34,665 nucleotides of DNA from Dysgonamonadaceae bacterium (GTDB lineage Bacteria > Bacteroidota > Bacteroidia > Bacteroidales > Azobacteroidaceae). The stretch covers positions 1 to 34,665 of the forward strand of contig JAIRZF010000088.1 in NCBI GenBank assembly GCA_031267385.1, given 5' to 3'. How positions within the stretch are numbered: the stretch's first letter is position 1; each line of letters begins with the position of its first letter. The translations under genes and the position numbers were made by a program. Below the pieces are notes generated by a model, which had not been told where the DNA came from, searched no databases, and saw nothing but the letters and a program-made list of their open reading frames with translations. Positions 9,632-19,383 of the stretch are shown in pieces.

Positions 9632-11398
9632 TTATTCCCAACCGGGATTCTGTCTCCATTTCGCAGCAACAACCTGTTCATTGAGCATCACATTGAGCGG
9701 TATCGGATAAAAATACATTTTCGATTCATCGAAAACTCTGTTTTCCAACACTTCCTTACGATAAGTAAATCCACCGCCTTCTACTGGAGTAACCACCATT
9801 TTATACAACGCACCACCAATAGCTTTAGCGGCTATTTTCCAACGCAGTGCATCCCAATAGCGATGGTCTTCAAAAGAGAGTTCAATCCGGCGTTCATTCC
9901 TGATTTTCTCACGCATTTCATTTTGTGATAAATCGCCTGGAATCGGAGGCATATTTACACCGGATCGGCCGCGAGTCATACTTGCATACCCGGCAATGTC
10001 GGGATTACCCGGATCATATTCATTGAGCGCTTCTGCGTAATTCAAATAAATTTCACCCATCCTGAAAAAAGTCCAGGTATGATAACTGGCTCCATTTGAA
10101 CTGAGATTTAGATTCGGGTCTAACAATTTTCTCAGATAATACCCCGTAGTCGTAGCGTTAGGTTGTCCAGAACCATGCAAACCTCCCTGATAAATCTCTA
10201 ATGTTACAGGATTCGGAGAACCGAATACGCTTCCGTTGTGAAGTACCGTAAGATTCAAGCGGGGGTCCCTGTTTCCATAAGGATTTGCGGCATGTATGGG
10301 ATTATTCCAGTCAAATTTGGAGCCATCCAGCATTTCGAAATCATCCACAAGGTTTTGAGACGGGGTCACATTACCCTGCCCCCGATTGTTTCCTATCGGA
10401 TAATTCAATCTTTCAAATGTATTGCTGCTTCCCGATGGACGATAGACCAGTAATATTTCATTATTGCCGGAACGGTCATACCTTAATCCTATGTACTGAT
10501 AATAATTAGACGCAATGGAATAAGATATGCCGCCAATATTATAATCAATCAATTCTTTCGCCGCATCTGCCGCCGCTTTCCATTTTTCCCTGCGATCACC
10601 CGTAACGGATATCAAACTCAAAATTTCGGGGTCGGAAGTATTCGCCCAATCCGGATCGTTCCACAAGTCACTCGCTGCATACAACAGAAGGCGGCTCTTC
10701 AACGCTAAGGCGGCGCCTCTCTCAACCCTGCTCATTTCGCTTTCCCTGTATACGGGCAATAAACCGTCATTTCCGCCTAAATATTCACATTCGCTTACAA
10801 TAAAATCGATACATTCCTGCAAGGTATTTCGTTTTATCCTGGAATAGTCGGTATTCTTAACAACCGGATCCGTGATAATAGGAACTCCCCCAAAACGCTT
10901 TATCAATTCAAAATAGAAATATGCCCTTAAGAAACGCGCCTCTTTTGGAAAATTTTCCACATCAACAAGCCGTTCCTGGTATTTAATCTGACCTCCTTCT
11001 GAAAGATCCTGCTGCCAATCGCTCAAATCTACTTCAATACTGGAAGCCAAAAAATCATTTACTCTATAGATACCTTGAAAATAGCGGGTCCAGGAACCGT
11101 TATCCGGATTTGTCGCCGCATTCCACGAACCGGTATTGAAACTTTGTGTAGCGCCTTGGTAAGTATGTTTTGCTTCATCGGTAGCCGAAGCCCTCATGCC
11201 GTTGCCAAGTATGGTATAACCCTCTTCGAGCGTTGTGTACAATACATTACACTGATTTCTCCGGTATGTATACTGTCTTTCCAGGTCTTCCTTATCGTAG
11301 GTATTCGAATATTCCCTGTCCAAGTCGGCGCATCCGCCTACCATGAAAATTCCCATTAGCAGGGTCGACACAATTATTATGTTTATTATTCCTTTCAT
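9632..11398 (-). CDS. SusD-like outer-membrane lipoprotein (pair 2)
   Basis: A SusD/RagB-family starch-binding-like lipoprotein that caps the neighbouring SusC porin and delivers glycan to it. I place the start at the ATG at 11398 (588 residues). A longer reading from 11440 would overlap the end of the SusC gene and add MQKFSFNKLNKEKK ahead of an otherwise standard signal sequence. From 11398 the signal peptide is normal and ends in the lipobox VGGC (Cys23). Family features include the TPR-like helical N-terminal half (RFLRAYFYFELIKRFGGVP), a central variable binding region and the C-terminal IRNERRIELSFEDHRYWDAL stretch characteristic of SusD. It starts 22 nt after SusC 2 stops, the usual tight susC-susD arrangement, and is followed after 29 nt by the PKD lipoprotein. 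Confidence 0.94.
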   Translation of the reverse strand: MKGIINIIIVSTLLMGIFMVGGCADLDREYSNTYDKEDLERQYTYRRNQCNVLYTTLEEGYTILGNGMRASATDEAKHTYQGATQSFNTGSWNAATNPDNGSWTRYFQGIYRVNDFLASSIEVDLSDWQQDLSEGGQIKYQERLVDVENFPKEARFLRAYFYFELIKRFGGVPIITDPVVKNTDYSRIKRNTLQECIDFIVSECEYLGGNDGLLPVYRESEMSRVERGAALALKSRLLLYAASDLWNDPDWANTSDPEILSLISVTGDRREKWKAAADAAKELIDYNIGGISYSIASNYYQYIGLRYDRSGNNEILLVYRPSGSSNTFERLNYPIGNNRGQGNVTPSQNLVDDFEMLDGSKFDWNNPIHAANPYGNRDPRLNLTVLHNGSVFGSPNPVTLEIYQGGLHGSGQPNATTTGYYLRKLLDPNLNLSSNGASYHTWTFFRMGEIYLNYAEALNEYDPGNPDIAGYASMTRGRSGVNMPPIPGDLSQNEMREKIRNERRIELSFEDHRYWDALRWKIAAKAIGGALYKMVVTPVEGGGFTYRKEVLENRVFDESKMYFYPIPLNVMLNEQVVAAKWRQNPGWE

Positions 11399-11420
11399 TT
11401 TTTTCTCTTTATTTAGTTTG

Positions 11421-14294
11421 TTAAAACTGAACTTTTGCACCTAAGCTGAATGTCCTAACGGCAGGATATCCTCCTATTGCTTCCGGATCATAATCTTTTA
11501 CCTTATCAATGGAGAAAATATTGCTTCCGTTAACGAATACACGAAGATCGGAAAGCTTTGCAGAGAATATCTTTTTAAAAGTATATCCTATTTCCAGATT
11601 TCTCATTTTTAAGAAATTGCCATTGCACACCCAGAATGTTGAACCTTGATAGTTGTTTTGCTCCTGAGTCAGGGATAAGCGGGGAAATTTTGCATTCGGA
11701 TCGGGATTTTGCTCTGTCCATCTGCCGTCAAGTACATACTTCGACACGCCGCTATTTCCTTGAAACGGTCTGTAATACAAATTACTGAGATAAACGCTTC
11801 TGTTTAGAGCGGCTGCTAAGAATGTGTTAAAATCAAATCCTTTATAAGAAAATCCCAAATTCAGCCCCATGGTTATTTCCGGGATTGCCGTATAACCGAA
11901 AGCGCGTACATCATATTGATCAATAATCTTGTCGCCGTTCTGATCTTTGTATTTAATATCTCCGGGCAATACATTTTTCCATTGAGGTTTAGCTACCTCC
12001 GGATTATCAATTTCTTCCTGCGTATAAAGCCCTGTAGCCTCATAATAAAACGGCTGATCGATCGGATAACCTTCCCTCGCCAGATAGTCGTAAAGCCGTA
12101 CTTCTTCCGACTGATAAACCAGCGTGTTTTTAGCCATCCATGCACTCAGCTGGGCATAATACTTAAAATCTTTATTGTCGCCTCCTTTGTAAGCGATTGA
12201 GGCTTCAAAACCATGATTCTTGGTTTTTCCCAGATTAAGATAAGATGTTGGAATTCCGGCATACGAAGGAATCGTTCGCGCAGGAGTTGCTAATATATCT
12301 TGTCTTCGATTCTCAAAATAATCAAAAGCAACATCCAGACAGCCCAATAAATTCGCATCCAGACCGACATTGAATTTTTTTTCTTTTTCCCAGGTAATAT
12401 CAGGGTTGGTTAGGTAAGTCTGACGCATTCCCGAAGCTTGCGTTGTCGTTTTTCCGAAAAAATAGTTTTCGGCATAATCATAACTCGGCAGATATAAAAA
12501 CCGATAGTTAGCCGTATAACTCTGCAAGCGGTCATTACCTGTTAATCCGTAAGAAGTTCTTACTTTCAGGAACCTTAGAAACCGGTTGTTTTTTAGAAAA
12601 TCTTCTTCGGAAAGTATCCATCCGATAGAAGCGGACGGAAAGTATCCTGTTCTTTTCTCTTTTGCAAAAATTTCAGTTGCTTGTATGCCCAAAGACGCTT
12701 CGGCAATATAACGGCCGTTTAATGTATAATTCAACCGGGAACTGAAGCCTTCATGACGATAATTCTGTAATTGTCCCGGCCGGTGGTTTAGATCGAACGG
12801 ATAGTATTCGTCTTCATAAGTATAAACAGCAACCGCCTCCAAATCATGGACGCCGAATTTCCTGTTGTAATTCAAAAATGCCTGCACAGAAACATTTCGC
12901 CATTCATTGTAAGAGCCTTCATCCACTGTAAGCGTTCCTTTGTTTCCTAATTCTTCTGCAATTTCCGGTTCTCCATCGGCGCCTTCCCGCAAACTTTTAT
13001 ATAAATATTCCTTGCTTTTAATTGTATAACTTGTATGATAACTGTTAAAGCCTATCAATGCAGACGCGCTCAAGCCCCGGGTAATAAAATCCAGTTTCTC
13101 GGTTAATTTTAATGAAGACGTGAGATTACGCAGATTTGAAACCCAATACCCTCTATCGGAAATATTTGCCAAGGGATTCGAATAGGTCGAAGTTCCTCCC
13201 CATGAACCATCCGGATTTTTTACAGGAAAAGCATTCGGAGGGGTTACTTGTACCTGATAAATCACATCACCCGTATTTCTTCCATAAGGATTGAGCTTAT
13301 CTTCAATTACCAATCCGATCGTTGCATGCACCGAAAAATTATTTGACGCCTGAATATCCACATTCGATCGAATATTATATCGCTCAAACGTGGAATTTTC
13401 AGCTGTTTCGGTTAATCCTTTCGTATTCGTTAATAAACCGGCATTGTTCAGATAGTTTAAAAGGACAAAATATTTAACCGTACTTCCGCCACCCTGAAAA
13501 TTCATATTTATATTGTAAACAGGCGACAAATCCCGGATAATTTCCTTGTACCAGTTAACGTTGGGATATAAAGACGGACTATCGCCATTTTTATAATGCT
13601 CCAAAGCTTGTTGACTGTAAAAATCCACATTTGTCTGATTGGTATTCCTGTAGGCTTCATTATATAAAGTCGCATAATTATAAGCATCCAGAAATTCGGG
13701 AATACGGGTGGGCTGTTGAAATCCAATCTGTGCGGAAGCATTTATTTTCAAGGGCGAAATTTTCCCTCGTTTGGTCGTAACCAATAAAACGCCATTCGCC
13801 CCTCTCTGACCGTACACAGAGGTTGCAGAAGCATCTTTCAACAAAGTGACTGACTCTATTTCTTCAGCAGCCAGTTGCGATATTATGGTGCGCCAACCGT
13901 AATCCACCGCTGAACTACCGGAGATATCCCGGTTATGGTAAACAACTCCATCGATTACCAGCAAGGGATCTCTAACACCCATATAAGTTCCGGTACCTCT
14001 TACCCTCAAGGTATTATCGACAATTCCGGGTTCGGCTGAACTTTGTGTAACGGTTAAGCCCGGAAGTCGTCCGTTTAATTTATCAAATAAATTGGGTGTA
14101 AAGGAATGGGGCAACTCATCACCGGAAATAACAGAAACAGCGCTCGTTATTTTATATTCCGGCTGCGAATAATATCCTATCTGTCTTACATTCAGTACTG
14201 TATCTTCCGGAATATTTACTTCCTGAGCTTTAATGGCGGAAAACATACATGACAAGACCATTGACAATATCAAATAATTCTGTTTAAATCTCAT
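11421..14294 (-). CDS. SusC-like TonB-dependent receptor (pair 2), lacking the N-terminal CarboxypepD_reg domain
   Basis: A 957-residue outer-membrane TonB-dependent porin of the SusC/RagA family. After the signal peptide (1-23) it passes through a short stretch (~24-50, a possible degenerate TonB-box region) straight into the plug (~50-170: LFDKLNGRLPGLTV, LRVRGTGTY, PLLVIDGVVY, LLKDASATSVYGQRGANGV). The 22-strand barrel follows and ends in the aromatic residue used for outer-membrane assembly (GAKVQF). Unlike the SusC at 16112-19333, it has no carboxypeptidase-regulatory-like N-terminal extension, which explains its shorter length. It is paired with the SusD at 9632-11398 and follows SusD 1 after 55 nt. 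A second pair suggests uptake of a second or differently branched oligosaccharide. Confidence 0.95.
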   Translation of the reverse strand: MRFKQNYLILSMVLSCMFSAIKAQEVNIPEDTVLNVRQIGYYSQPEYKITSAVSVISGDELPHSFTPNLFDKLNGRLPGLTVTQSSAEPGIVDNTLRVRGTGTYMGVRDPLLVIDGVVYHNRDISGSSAVDYGWRTIISQLAAEEIESVTLLKDASATSVYGQRGANGVLLVTTKRGKISPLKINASAQIGFQQPTRIPEFLDAYNYATLYNEAYRNTNQTNVDFYSQQALEHYKNGDSPSLYPNVNWYKEIIRDLSPVYNINMNFQGGGSTVKYFVLLNYLNNAGLLTNTKGLTETAENSTFERYNIRSNVDIQASNNFSVHATIGLVIEDKLNPYGRNTGDVIYQVQVTPPNAFPVKNPDGSWGGTSTYSNPLANISDRGYWVSNLRNLTSSLKLTEKLDFITRGLSASALIGFNSYHTSYTIKSKEYLYKSLREGADGEPEIAEELGNKGTLTVDEGSYNEWRNVSVQAFLNYNRKFGVHDLEAVAVYTYEDEYYPFDLNHRPGQLQNYRHEGFSSRLNYTLNGRYIAEASLGIQATEIFAKEKRTGYFPSASIGWILSEEDFLKNNRFLRFLKVRTSYGLTGNDRLQSYTANYRFLYLPSYDYAENYFFGKTTTQASGMRQTYLTNPDITWEKEKKFNVGLDANLLGCLDVAFDYFENRRQDILATPARTIPSYAGIPTSYLNLGKTKNHGFEASIAYKGGDNKDFKYYAQLSAWMAKNTLVYQSEEVRLYDYLAREGYPIDQPFYYEATGLYTQEEIDNPEVAKPQWKNVLPGDIKYKDQNGDKIIDQYDVRAFGYTAIPEITMGLNLGFSYKGFDFNTFLAAALNRSVYLSNLYYRPFQGNSGVSKYVLDGRWTEQNPDPNAKFPRLSLTQEQNNYQGSTFWVCNGNFLKMRNLEIGYTFKKIFSAKLSDLRVFVNGSNIFSIDKVKDYDPEAIGGYPAVRTFSLGAKVQF

Positions 14295-14349
14295 GATTTT
14301 TATTATTATAATTTCACATGTTATTTACTAACTTTGTCATACAACATCC

Positions 14350-16101
14350 TTAATATCCCGGATTTTGTATTATATATCCTTTGTTAACTTCATTCTGAAG
14401 GAATGGAAGTCTATACATCTTTCTGTTGTAAGTTCTGGTTGTAGCAGTATACACCACATAACTTACTTCAGAACCGCTTTTAGTGAGTTTAAATCCCAGC
14501 ATATCGCCGGTCATTACGCCATCTTCTTCGGCTATCATCCAACGCTGAATATCCCACAATCGGTGACCTTCATTACAAAATTCAACGGCCCTTTCATTCC
14601 TCACTTTTTCCCGGAATTGCTCTTTGGTGAGATTTTCAGGTAATGAAGCTACTCCGGCGCGATTTTTGACAAGATTAATATATTTATAAGCATCAGCAGG
14701 AGGGGTATCGTAATATTCATTCAAAGCCTCCGCATACATCAGATAGAGATCAGCTAAGCGGAACAGGATTCCTTTGGGTATTATTCCCGGGGAAGAGGAG
14801 GAGGTAAGCGCATAAGGATAGGGTTTATGTATAATCAAACCTGTTTCGTTATTTTGATTGCCTCCGGCACAATCCAGTGCGGGATATTCTTGTGTCCAAT
14901 AAGAACCATGATAAGAAACCGTTTGGTGGAAACGAGGCTCCAACTCTTTGATTTTTTTCATGAAATCATTTCCCGATCTTTCCCAATCCTGAGGATTTCC
15001 ATCTGCTTTGGAATATTTCTGTAAAAAATTAAACGTCATATAATATCCGCCTGATCCGCCAAGCAGAGGCGAGCAGGAAAAGTTCCATGGAGCATGCCCA
15101 AATCTACGATTTATATAAGGCTGATCAGCAAGAATAACCTCTTCATTATCTACTGTTTCCCACACATACCGGTACGGAATTTCTTTTGTTTCGTTATTCT
15201 CAATAACTGTTTTATTTCTTACCAACGCTATTCCGTTTCCTTCGGCTGCATCTATTGTTTCTTTAGCTGCATCAGCGGCTTGTTTCCACCTATCCTTGCG
15301 GTATTCTCCAAAAATGATTAATTGGTTATTTTCGCCAAAGGGTAGATAAGGCGTTGCCGTATTAAATAAGGGACTTGCCGCATACAACATCAGTTTGGCT
15401 TTTAAATGCATGGCTGCAACGTTGCTGAGCCGTCCTCTGCGATTATCGGGTATATCGCGGGGATTGGGAAGTAAAGCGATAGCCGCCTCGCAATCTTCCA
15501 GTATAAAATCATACGTTTCCTGCAATGTAGCGCGTGGAATTAAAAGGTCGTCGCTCGATAACAACCTCTTTTTCACCAATGGAACCCCGCCATACATTTT
15601 GAAAAGATCAAAATATTGCATAGCCCTGATCATAAACGCTTCTCCTTTCGATGTTTTTTTCAACTCATCGGCATAAGCCGGTGAAACATCATCGAACTGA
15701 GCGTCATCGATACGTTCCAGTATAATGTTACACCTGCGTATAGCTCCCCAATAGGTAGACCATCTTGGGTCGCCGGTATTGCGATTACTTGTTGGGTTCA
15801 TATTAGCAGTATTCCATACAAGCATATTGTAATACCAGGTATAAGTGTTATTTATGGATTCATCTGTGGAGGTGGATGTACTGCAATCGAATTTTGCCCG
15901 TGCATCGAAATAAGGGAGATCGCTCATTACTCCCCACCAATAAGTACCATACACAAAATATTCAAACTGCTTCGCACTTGAAAAAATCGTATCTTCCGTT
16001 ACATCTACTCCGGGAGGCTTTTCAAGAAAATTATCACACGAAGAATTAGTTAATATTACGAATATGAATACAATGAATATATAATATATTACGTTTTTCA
16101 T
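14350..16101 (-). CDS. SusD-like outer-membrane lipoprotein (pair 1)
   Basis: A 583-residue SusD/RagB-family lipoprotein. The signal peptide ends in a lipobox at Cys22 (NSSCDNFLEKPP), and the CDNFLEKPP-type start of the mature protein is very common in SusD homologues. The N-terminal half contains the TPR-type helices (FMIRAMQYFDLFKMYGGVP). The C-terminal part has the conserved RLADLYLMYAEALNEY and VRNERAVEFCNEGHRLWDIQ segments. It starts 10 nt after the upstream SusC stop, so the two are clearly translated as a pair. The central binding region differs greatly from the other SusD of the locus, consistent with a different ligand or a different part of the same glycan. Confidence 0.95.
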   Translation of the reverse strand: MKNVIYYIFIVFIFVILTNSSCDNFLEKPPGVDVTEDTIFSSAKQFEYFVYGTYWWGVMSDLPYFDARAKFDCSTSTSTDESINNTYTWYYNMLVWNTANMNPTSNRNTGDPRWSTYWGAIRRCNIILERIDDAQFDDVSPAYADELKKTSKGEAFMIRAMQYFDLFKMYGGVPLVKKRLLSSDDLLIPRATLQETYDFILEDCEAAIALLPNPRDIPDNRRGRLSNVAAMHLKAKLMLYAASPLFNTATPYLPFGENNQLIIFGEYRKDRWKQAADAAKETIDAAEGNGIALVRNKTVIENNETKEIPYRYVWETVDNEEVILADQPYINRRFGHAPWNFSCSPLLGGSGGYYMTFNFLQKYSKADGNPQDWERSGNDFMKKIKELEPRFHQTVSYHGSYWTQEYPALDCAGGNQNNETGLIIHKPYPYALTSSSSPGIIPKGILFRLADLYLMYAEALNEYYDTPPADAYKYINLVKNRAGVASLPENLTKEQFREKVRNERAVEFCNEGHRLWDIQRWMIAEEDGVMTGDMLGFKLTKSGSEVSYVVYTATTRTYNRKMYRLPFLQNEVNKGYIIQNPGY

Positions 16102-16111
16102 TTCTCTTGTT

Positions 16112-19100
16112 TTAAAAATTAATATTGATTCCTGTATTAAAAGTTCTTACAACCGGATATTCCGTTGAAGTCCCGGAAGGCATTTCAGGGTCGATACCTT
16201 TCCATAAACTACTAAAAGTAAGCAAATTGGTGCCATTCAAATAAATCCTGGCAGATTGCAATCCTAATTTTCTCAGAAAAGCGCCCGATAGCGTGTATCC
16301 AATTTCAGCATTTTTTAATCGGATATATTTCACATCCTTAATCCAAAGAGTAGAACTCTGGTAATTATGATCCAGATTCCCTGAAGCAGACGGACGCGGT
16401 AATTCTATCCTATCGCCGTTGGCATATCTTTCATACGTCCAGCTCCAATCCTTTACAAAGTCGATTGTCGATCCGTCTTGCTGAAATCCCCGTCGATAAC
16501 TTGTAGGTAATTCATAAGAACTGTTTGAAGAACCTTGCAGTAAAATCGAGAAATCAAAGCCTTTGATATCTCCTCCCAGCGAAAAGCCATAAGATATTTC
16601 AGGGAAAGGGGTATAACCTATTGGCGCCATATCATCCTGATTGATAATTCCATCTCCGTTAATATCCCTGTATTTCACATCTCCCGGCTGGAGGTTATTT
16701 CCATTCCAAATGGATTCGGGACGGTTAACGTCATTTACTTCCTCCCATGTATTGTAGAAACCTTCGGCAACCAATCCAAAGTATTGTTGATGCGGTAGCC
16801 CTGTCCATATCTGGTAGTCATATTGTCGCGGTATTTCTTCCCGGTACAAAACTTTATTTCTTGCAAATGTAAAGATACCTTTTAGCCAATAAGTCAGCGA
16901 ATGGACTTTATCCCGGTAGCTGATTTCCCCATCCACTCCGCTATTTTGCATCCGGCCTAAATTATAAGCGGGAAAGTTAGCCCCGACTATATTAGGAATG
17001 ATTGACCTGCTGGTTAAAATATCAGTACGTCTTTCATAAAAGTAATCTGCAGTAAGTTTCAATTTATCGTTAAAGAACTGAACGTCAATACCAATATCCA
17101 TTTTTCTCGCTCTTTCCCAGGTAAGATCAGGATTACCCAAAGCGCCTTCACTGGCCACTTTTTCCATCTGTTGCACACTTCCCGGAATGGTACCGAACAC
17201 ATAAGAAGGCAGGTAAGCATTATAATCCAAACCTTGTGGATTTTCAACGATATATCGTGTTGGCAGGTACATAAACCTTTCTCCTCCAATCTTATCGTTT
17301 CCTACTTCGCCGTAAGAGCCTCTGATTTTAAAAAATGATATTACGTCTTTGGAGAAAAATTGTTCTTCGGATAAAACCCAGCCTGCTGAAAATGCGGGGA
17401 AAAAACCGAAACGTTTCCCTTTGGCAAAATTTTCCGATCCGTTGTATCCCATATCAAATTCCGTAAGATATTTGTTGTTATAAGAATATATTAGCCTTCC
17501 GACAAGTCCCTGATTCGAAAATGGAATCTTATAATTCAAATCGGCCGAAGGATTGTACAATTTCGTCTGATTGTATAATACCAAAGCGCTTACATTATGC
17601 AGGTTGAATTGGCGGGAATAGTTTATTCCCCATTCCATGTATGTCCGCCTCCTTTTCGCATTATCGGCAATTCCCAATGTATGAACATTTCCATCGTCCC
17701 CTTCGCTGGCCGGAACAATTAAAGGAATGGGGTTATCCGGATCGTTCGGATCTCTTTCGGCTTTCCATTCCTTTACTTCCCGCGTAATTCTTTTCCGGGA
17801 GAAAGTGTAATTCTGATAAGACATTAAGCCATGAACAACAAGCCCCTTGGTAAGCAACCGGCTCAAGTCATAGGATGCTTTTACGGACGTCTGAAGATGG
17901 TTGTTATAATCTTTTAATAATCCGTTACGTGGACTGAAATTAGTCAAAGGCGGATTAGCCACTAAAGAGTACCGTCCCAACACATTCTGAACAATCTTTC
18001 CTTCATACATGCCGGGGCCGGATACAGGAGGATGAGCATAGGCATTACCGAATATGTTTGTAGCGTTATATTGCGGATGATTCCTAAAATCCATCTGATT
18101 GGAGAATTGCACCGCCATCTTCAAATCATTTGTAACATCAAAATCGAAGTTTGTGCGGAAATTGTAACGCTCATATTTTACCTGCGTATCAATTTCCGCT
18201 TTCCCTCCGGATTCATATTTCGTGTGATTATATAAGCCTCCTTGCGTAAAAGCGCCAAGCGAAACAAAATATCTTACGTCCTTAGTCCCTCCCGACACAT
18301 TGACATTATGTTGCGTTTGTATACTCTGTTCCTTAAACATCATATCTACCCAGTCACTGTTGGGGTAAAATACGGGGTCTGAACCATCCAGAAACTTTTG
18401 AACCTCTGCGTCGGTATAGGCTGGAATATAAGCGCTACCTAAGGTATAAGCATCATACTGTTTAGCTTCATTAAAACTTCTTGCATAATCATACGAATTC
18501 ATATTCTCCCTCATATTTGTAAAAGAAGAAACTGCAGCATTAGAAGAGAAGCTTACTTTCGGTTTTGATATATTTCCTCTCTTGGTAGTGATTAATATCA
18601 CGCCATTGGCTCCTCTGACCCCATATACGGCCGTAGCGGAAGCATCTTTCAATATGGCAATGTTATTTATTTCATTGGCGTCGATATTGTTCCAGTTATC
18701 CACTTCAATACCATCTACCATTACCAGCGGATTCTGCAGTTCGCTATCATATCCGGCGGCATAAGTCCCAATCCCCCGAATACGAATAGTGGATTCGTCC
18801 ATTCCCGGTTCACCGCTTTTTTGTACAGCAGTAAGACCCGGCAAACGTCCGACTAAAGCATTGCTTACATTTGCTTGTGGAGATTGGAGCAACTGCTTGG
18901 AATCTACCGAGGCGATAGCTCCTGTTACAGTCGCTTTTTTCTGGGTGCCATAAGCAATCACACTAACTTCCTCCAAAGAGATATCCATTGATTCCAAAGT
19001 GATATTGATCATACTTCTTTCACCAATAGCTTCTACTTTAGTTTTCGTTCCCAGGTAGGAAATTTCCAATGATACGGCATTAGCCGGAATATCAAGTGCA

Positions 19101-19333
19101 TATTTGCCGTTTACATCGGTTACTGTTCCAATGTTTGTTTTTGCTACTTTCACCGTAGCGCCGATTATTGGCTCTCCACTGACCTCGCTGACTGTACCGG
19201 TTACTCTCTGTGCAGGATTCTGCGTTTTTTCAGCATAAACATTCAATGGAATAATTACCGTTGCAAATATTATCAGTAAGAACATTATCTTACTTCTTGC
19301 CCCGAATAAACAGATTTTTTTGTCATTTTGCAT
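16112..19333 (-). CDS. SusC-like TonB-dependent receptor (pair 1)
   Basis: A 1073-residue SusC/RagA-family outer-membrane porin that imports oligosaccharides using TonB energy. Order: signal peptide (1-~35, ending ...NVYA), CarboxypepD_reg-like domain (~43-115: VTGTVSEVSGEPIIGATV, GTVTDVNGKYALDI), TonB-box region (EEVSVIAYG), plug domain (~130-260 with IRIRGIGTY, PLVMVDGIEV, ILKDASATAVYGVRGANGV), then the beta-barrel ending in Phe (GININF). Every hallmark is intact. It begins 48 nt after the GH78-type gene and overlaps nothing. A 7-bp inverted repeat lies in that gap. It forms the complete canonical susC-susD pair with the next gene, 10 nt away. Confidence 0.97.
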   Translation of the reverse strand: MQNDKKICLFGARSKIMFLLIIFATVIIPLNVYAEKTQNPAQRVTGTVSEVSGEPIIGATVKVAKTNIGTVTDVNGKYALDIPANAVSLEISYLGTKTKVEAIGERSMINITLESMDISLEEVSVIAYGTQKKATVTGAIASVDSKQLLQSPQANVSNALVGRLPGLTAVQKSGEPGMDESTIRIRGIGTYAAGYDSELQNPLVMVDGIEVDNWNNIDANEINNIAILKDASATAVYGVRGANGVILITTKRGNISKPKVSFSSNAAVSSFTNMRENMNSYDYARSFNEAKQYDAYTLGSAYIPAYTDAEVQKFLDGSDPVFYPNSDWVDMMFKEQSIQTQHNVNVSGGTKDVRYFVSLGAFTQGGLYNHTKYESGGKAEIDTQVKYERYNFRTNFDFDVTNDLKMAVQFSNQMDFRNHPQYNATNIFGNAYAHPPVSGPGMYEGKIVQNVLGRYSLVANPPLTNFSPRNGLLKDYNNHLQTSVKASYDLSRLLTKGLVVHGLMSYQNYTFSRKRITREVKEWKAERDPNDPDNPIPLIVPASEGDDGNVHTLGIADNAKRRRTYMEWGINYSRQFNLHNVSALVLYNQTKLYNPSADLNYKIPFSNQGLVGRLIYSYNNKYLTEFDMGYNGSENFAKGKRFGFFPAFSAGWVLSEEQFFSKDVISFFKIRGSYGEVGNDKIGGERFMYLPTRYIVENPQGLDYNAYLPSYVFGTIPGSVQQMEKVASEGALGNPDLTWERARKMDIGIDVQFFNDKLKLTADYFYERRTDILTSRSIIPNIVGANFPAYNLGRMQNSGVDGEISYRDKVHSLTYWLKGIFTFARNKVLYREEIPRQYDYQIWTGLPHQQYFGLVAEGFYNTWEEVNDVNRPESIWNGNNLQPGDVKYRDINGDGIINQDDMAPIGYTPFPEISYGFSLGGDIKGFDFSILLQGSSNSSYELPTSYRRGFQQDGSTIDFVKDWSWTYERYANGDRIELPRPSASGNLDHNYQSSTLWIKDVKYIRLKNAEIGYTLSGAFLRKLGLQSARIYLNGTNLLTFSSLWKGIDPEMPSGTSTEYPVVRTFNTGININF

Positions 19334-19360
19334 ATTCTAAATAAAATTAAAAGATTAATC

Positions 19361-19383
19361 AACTATTGACTTAAATAATAGTT
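19361..19383. repeat. 7-bp inverted repeat between GH78-type gene and susC 1
   Basis: AACTATT (19361-19367) and AATAGTT (19377-19383) are perfect inverted copies separated by 9 nt. The right arm overlaps the stop codon of the GH78-type gene and the hairpin precedes susC by 27 nt. It is AT-only apart from one C/G pair and has no following T-tract on the minus strand, so it is unlikely to be an efficient terminator. It could be an mRNA stem-loop setting different expression of the susCD genes, or a chance palindrome in AT-rich DNA. Confidence 0.4.

Noticed and set aside
11399-11440. Upstream extension of SusD 2 starting at 11440
   Set aside because: It would overlap the SusC 2 stop region and put 14 hydrophilic residues in front of a normal lipoprotein signal peptide; the ATG at 11398 is the better start.
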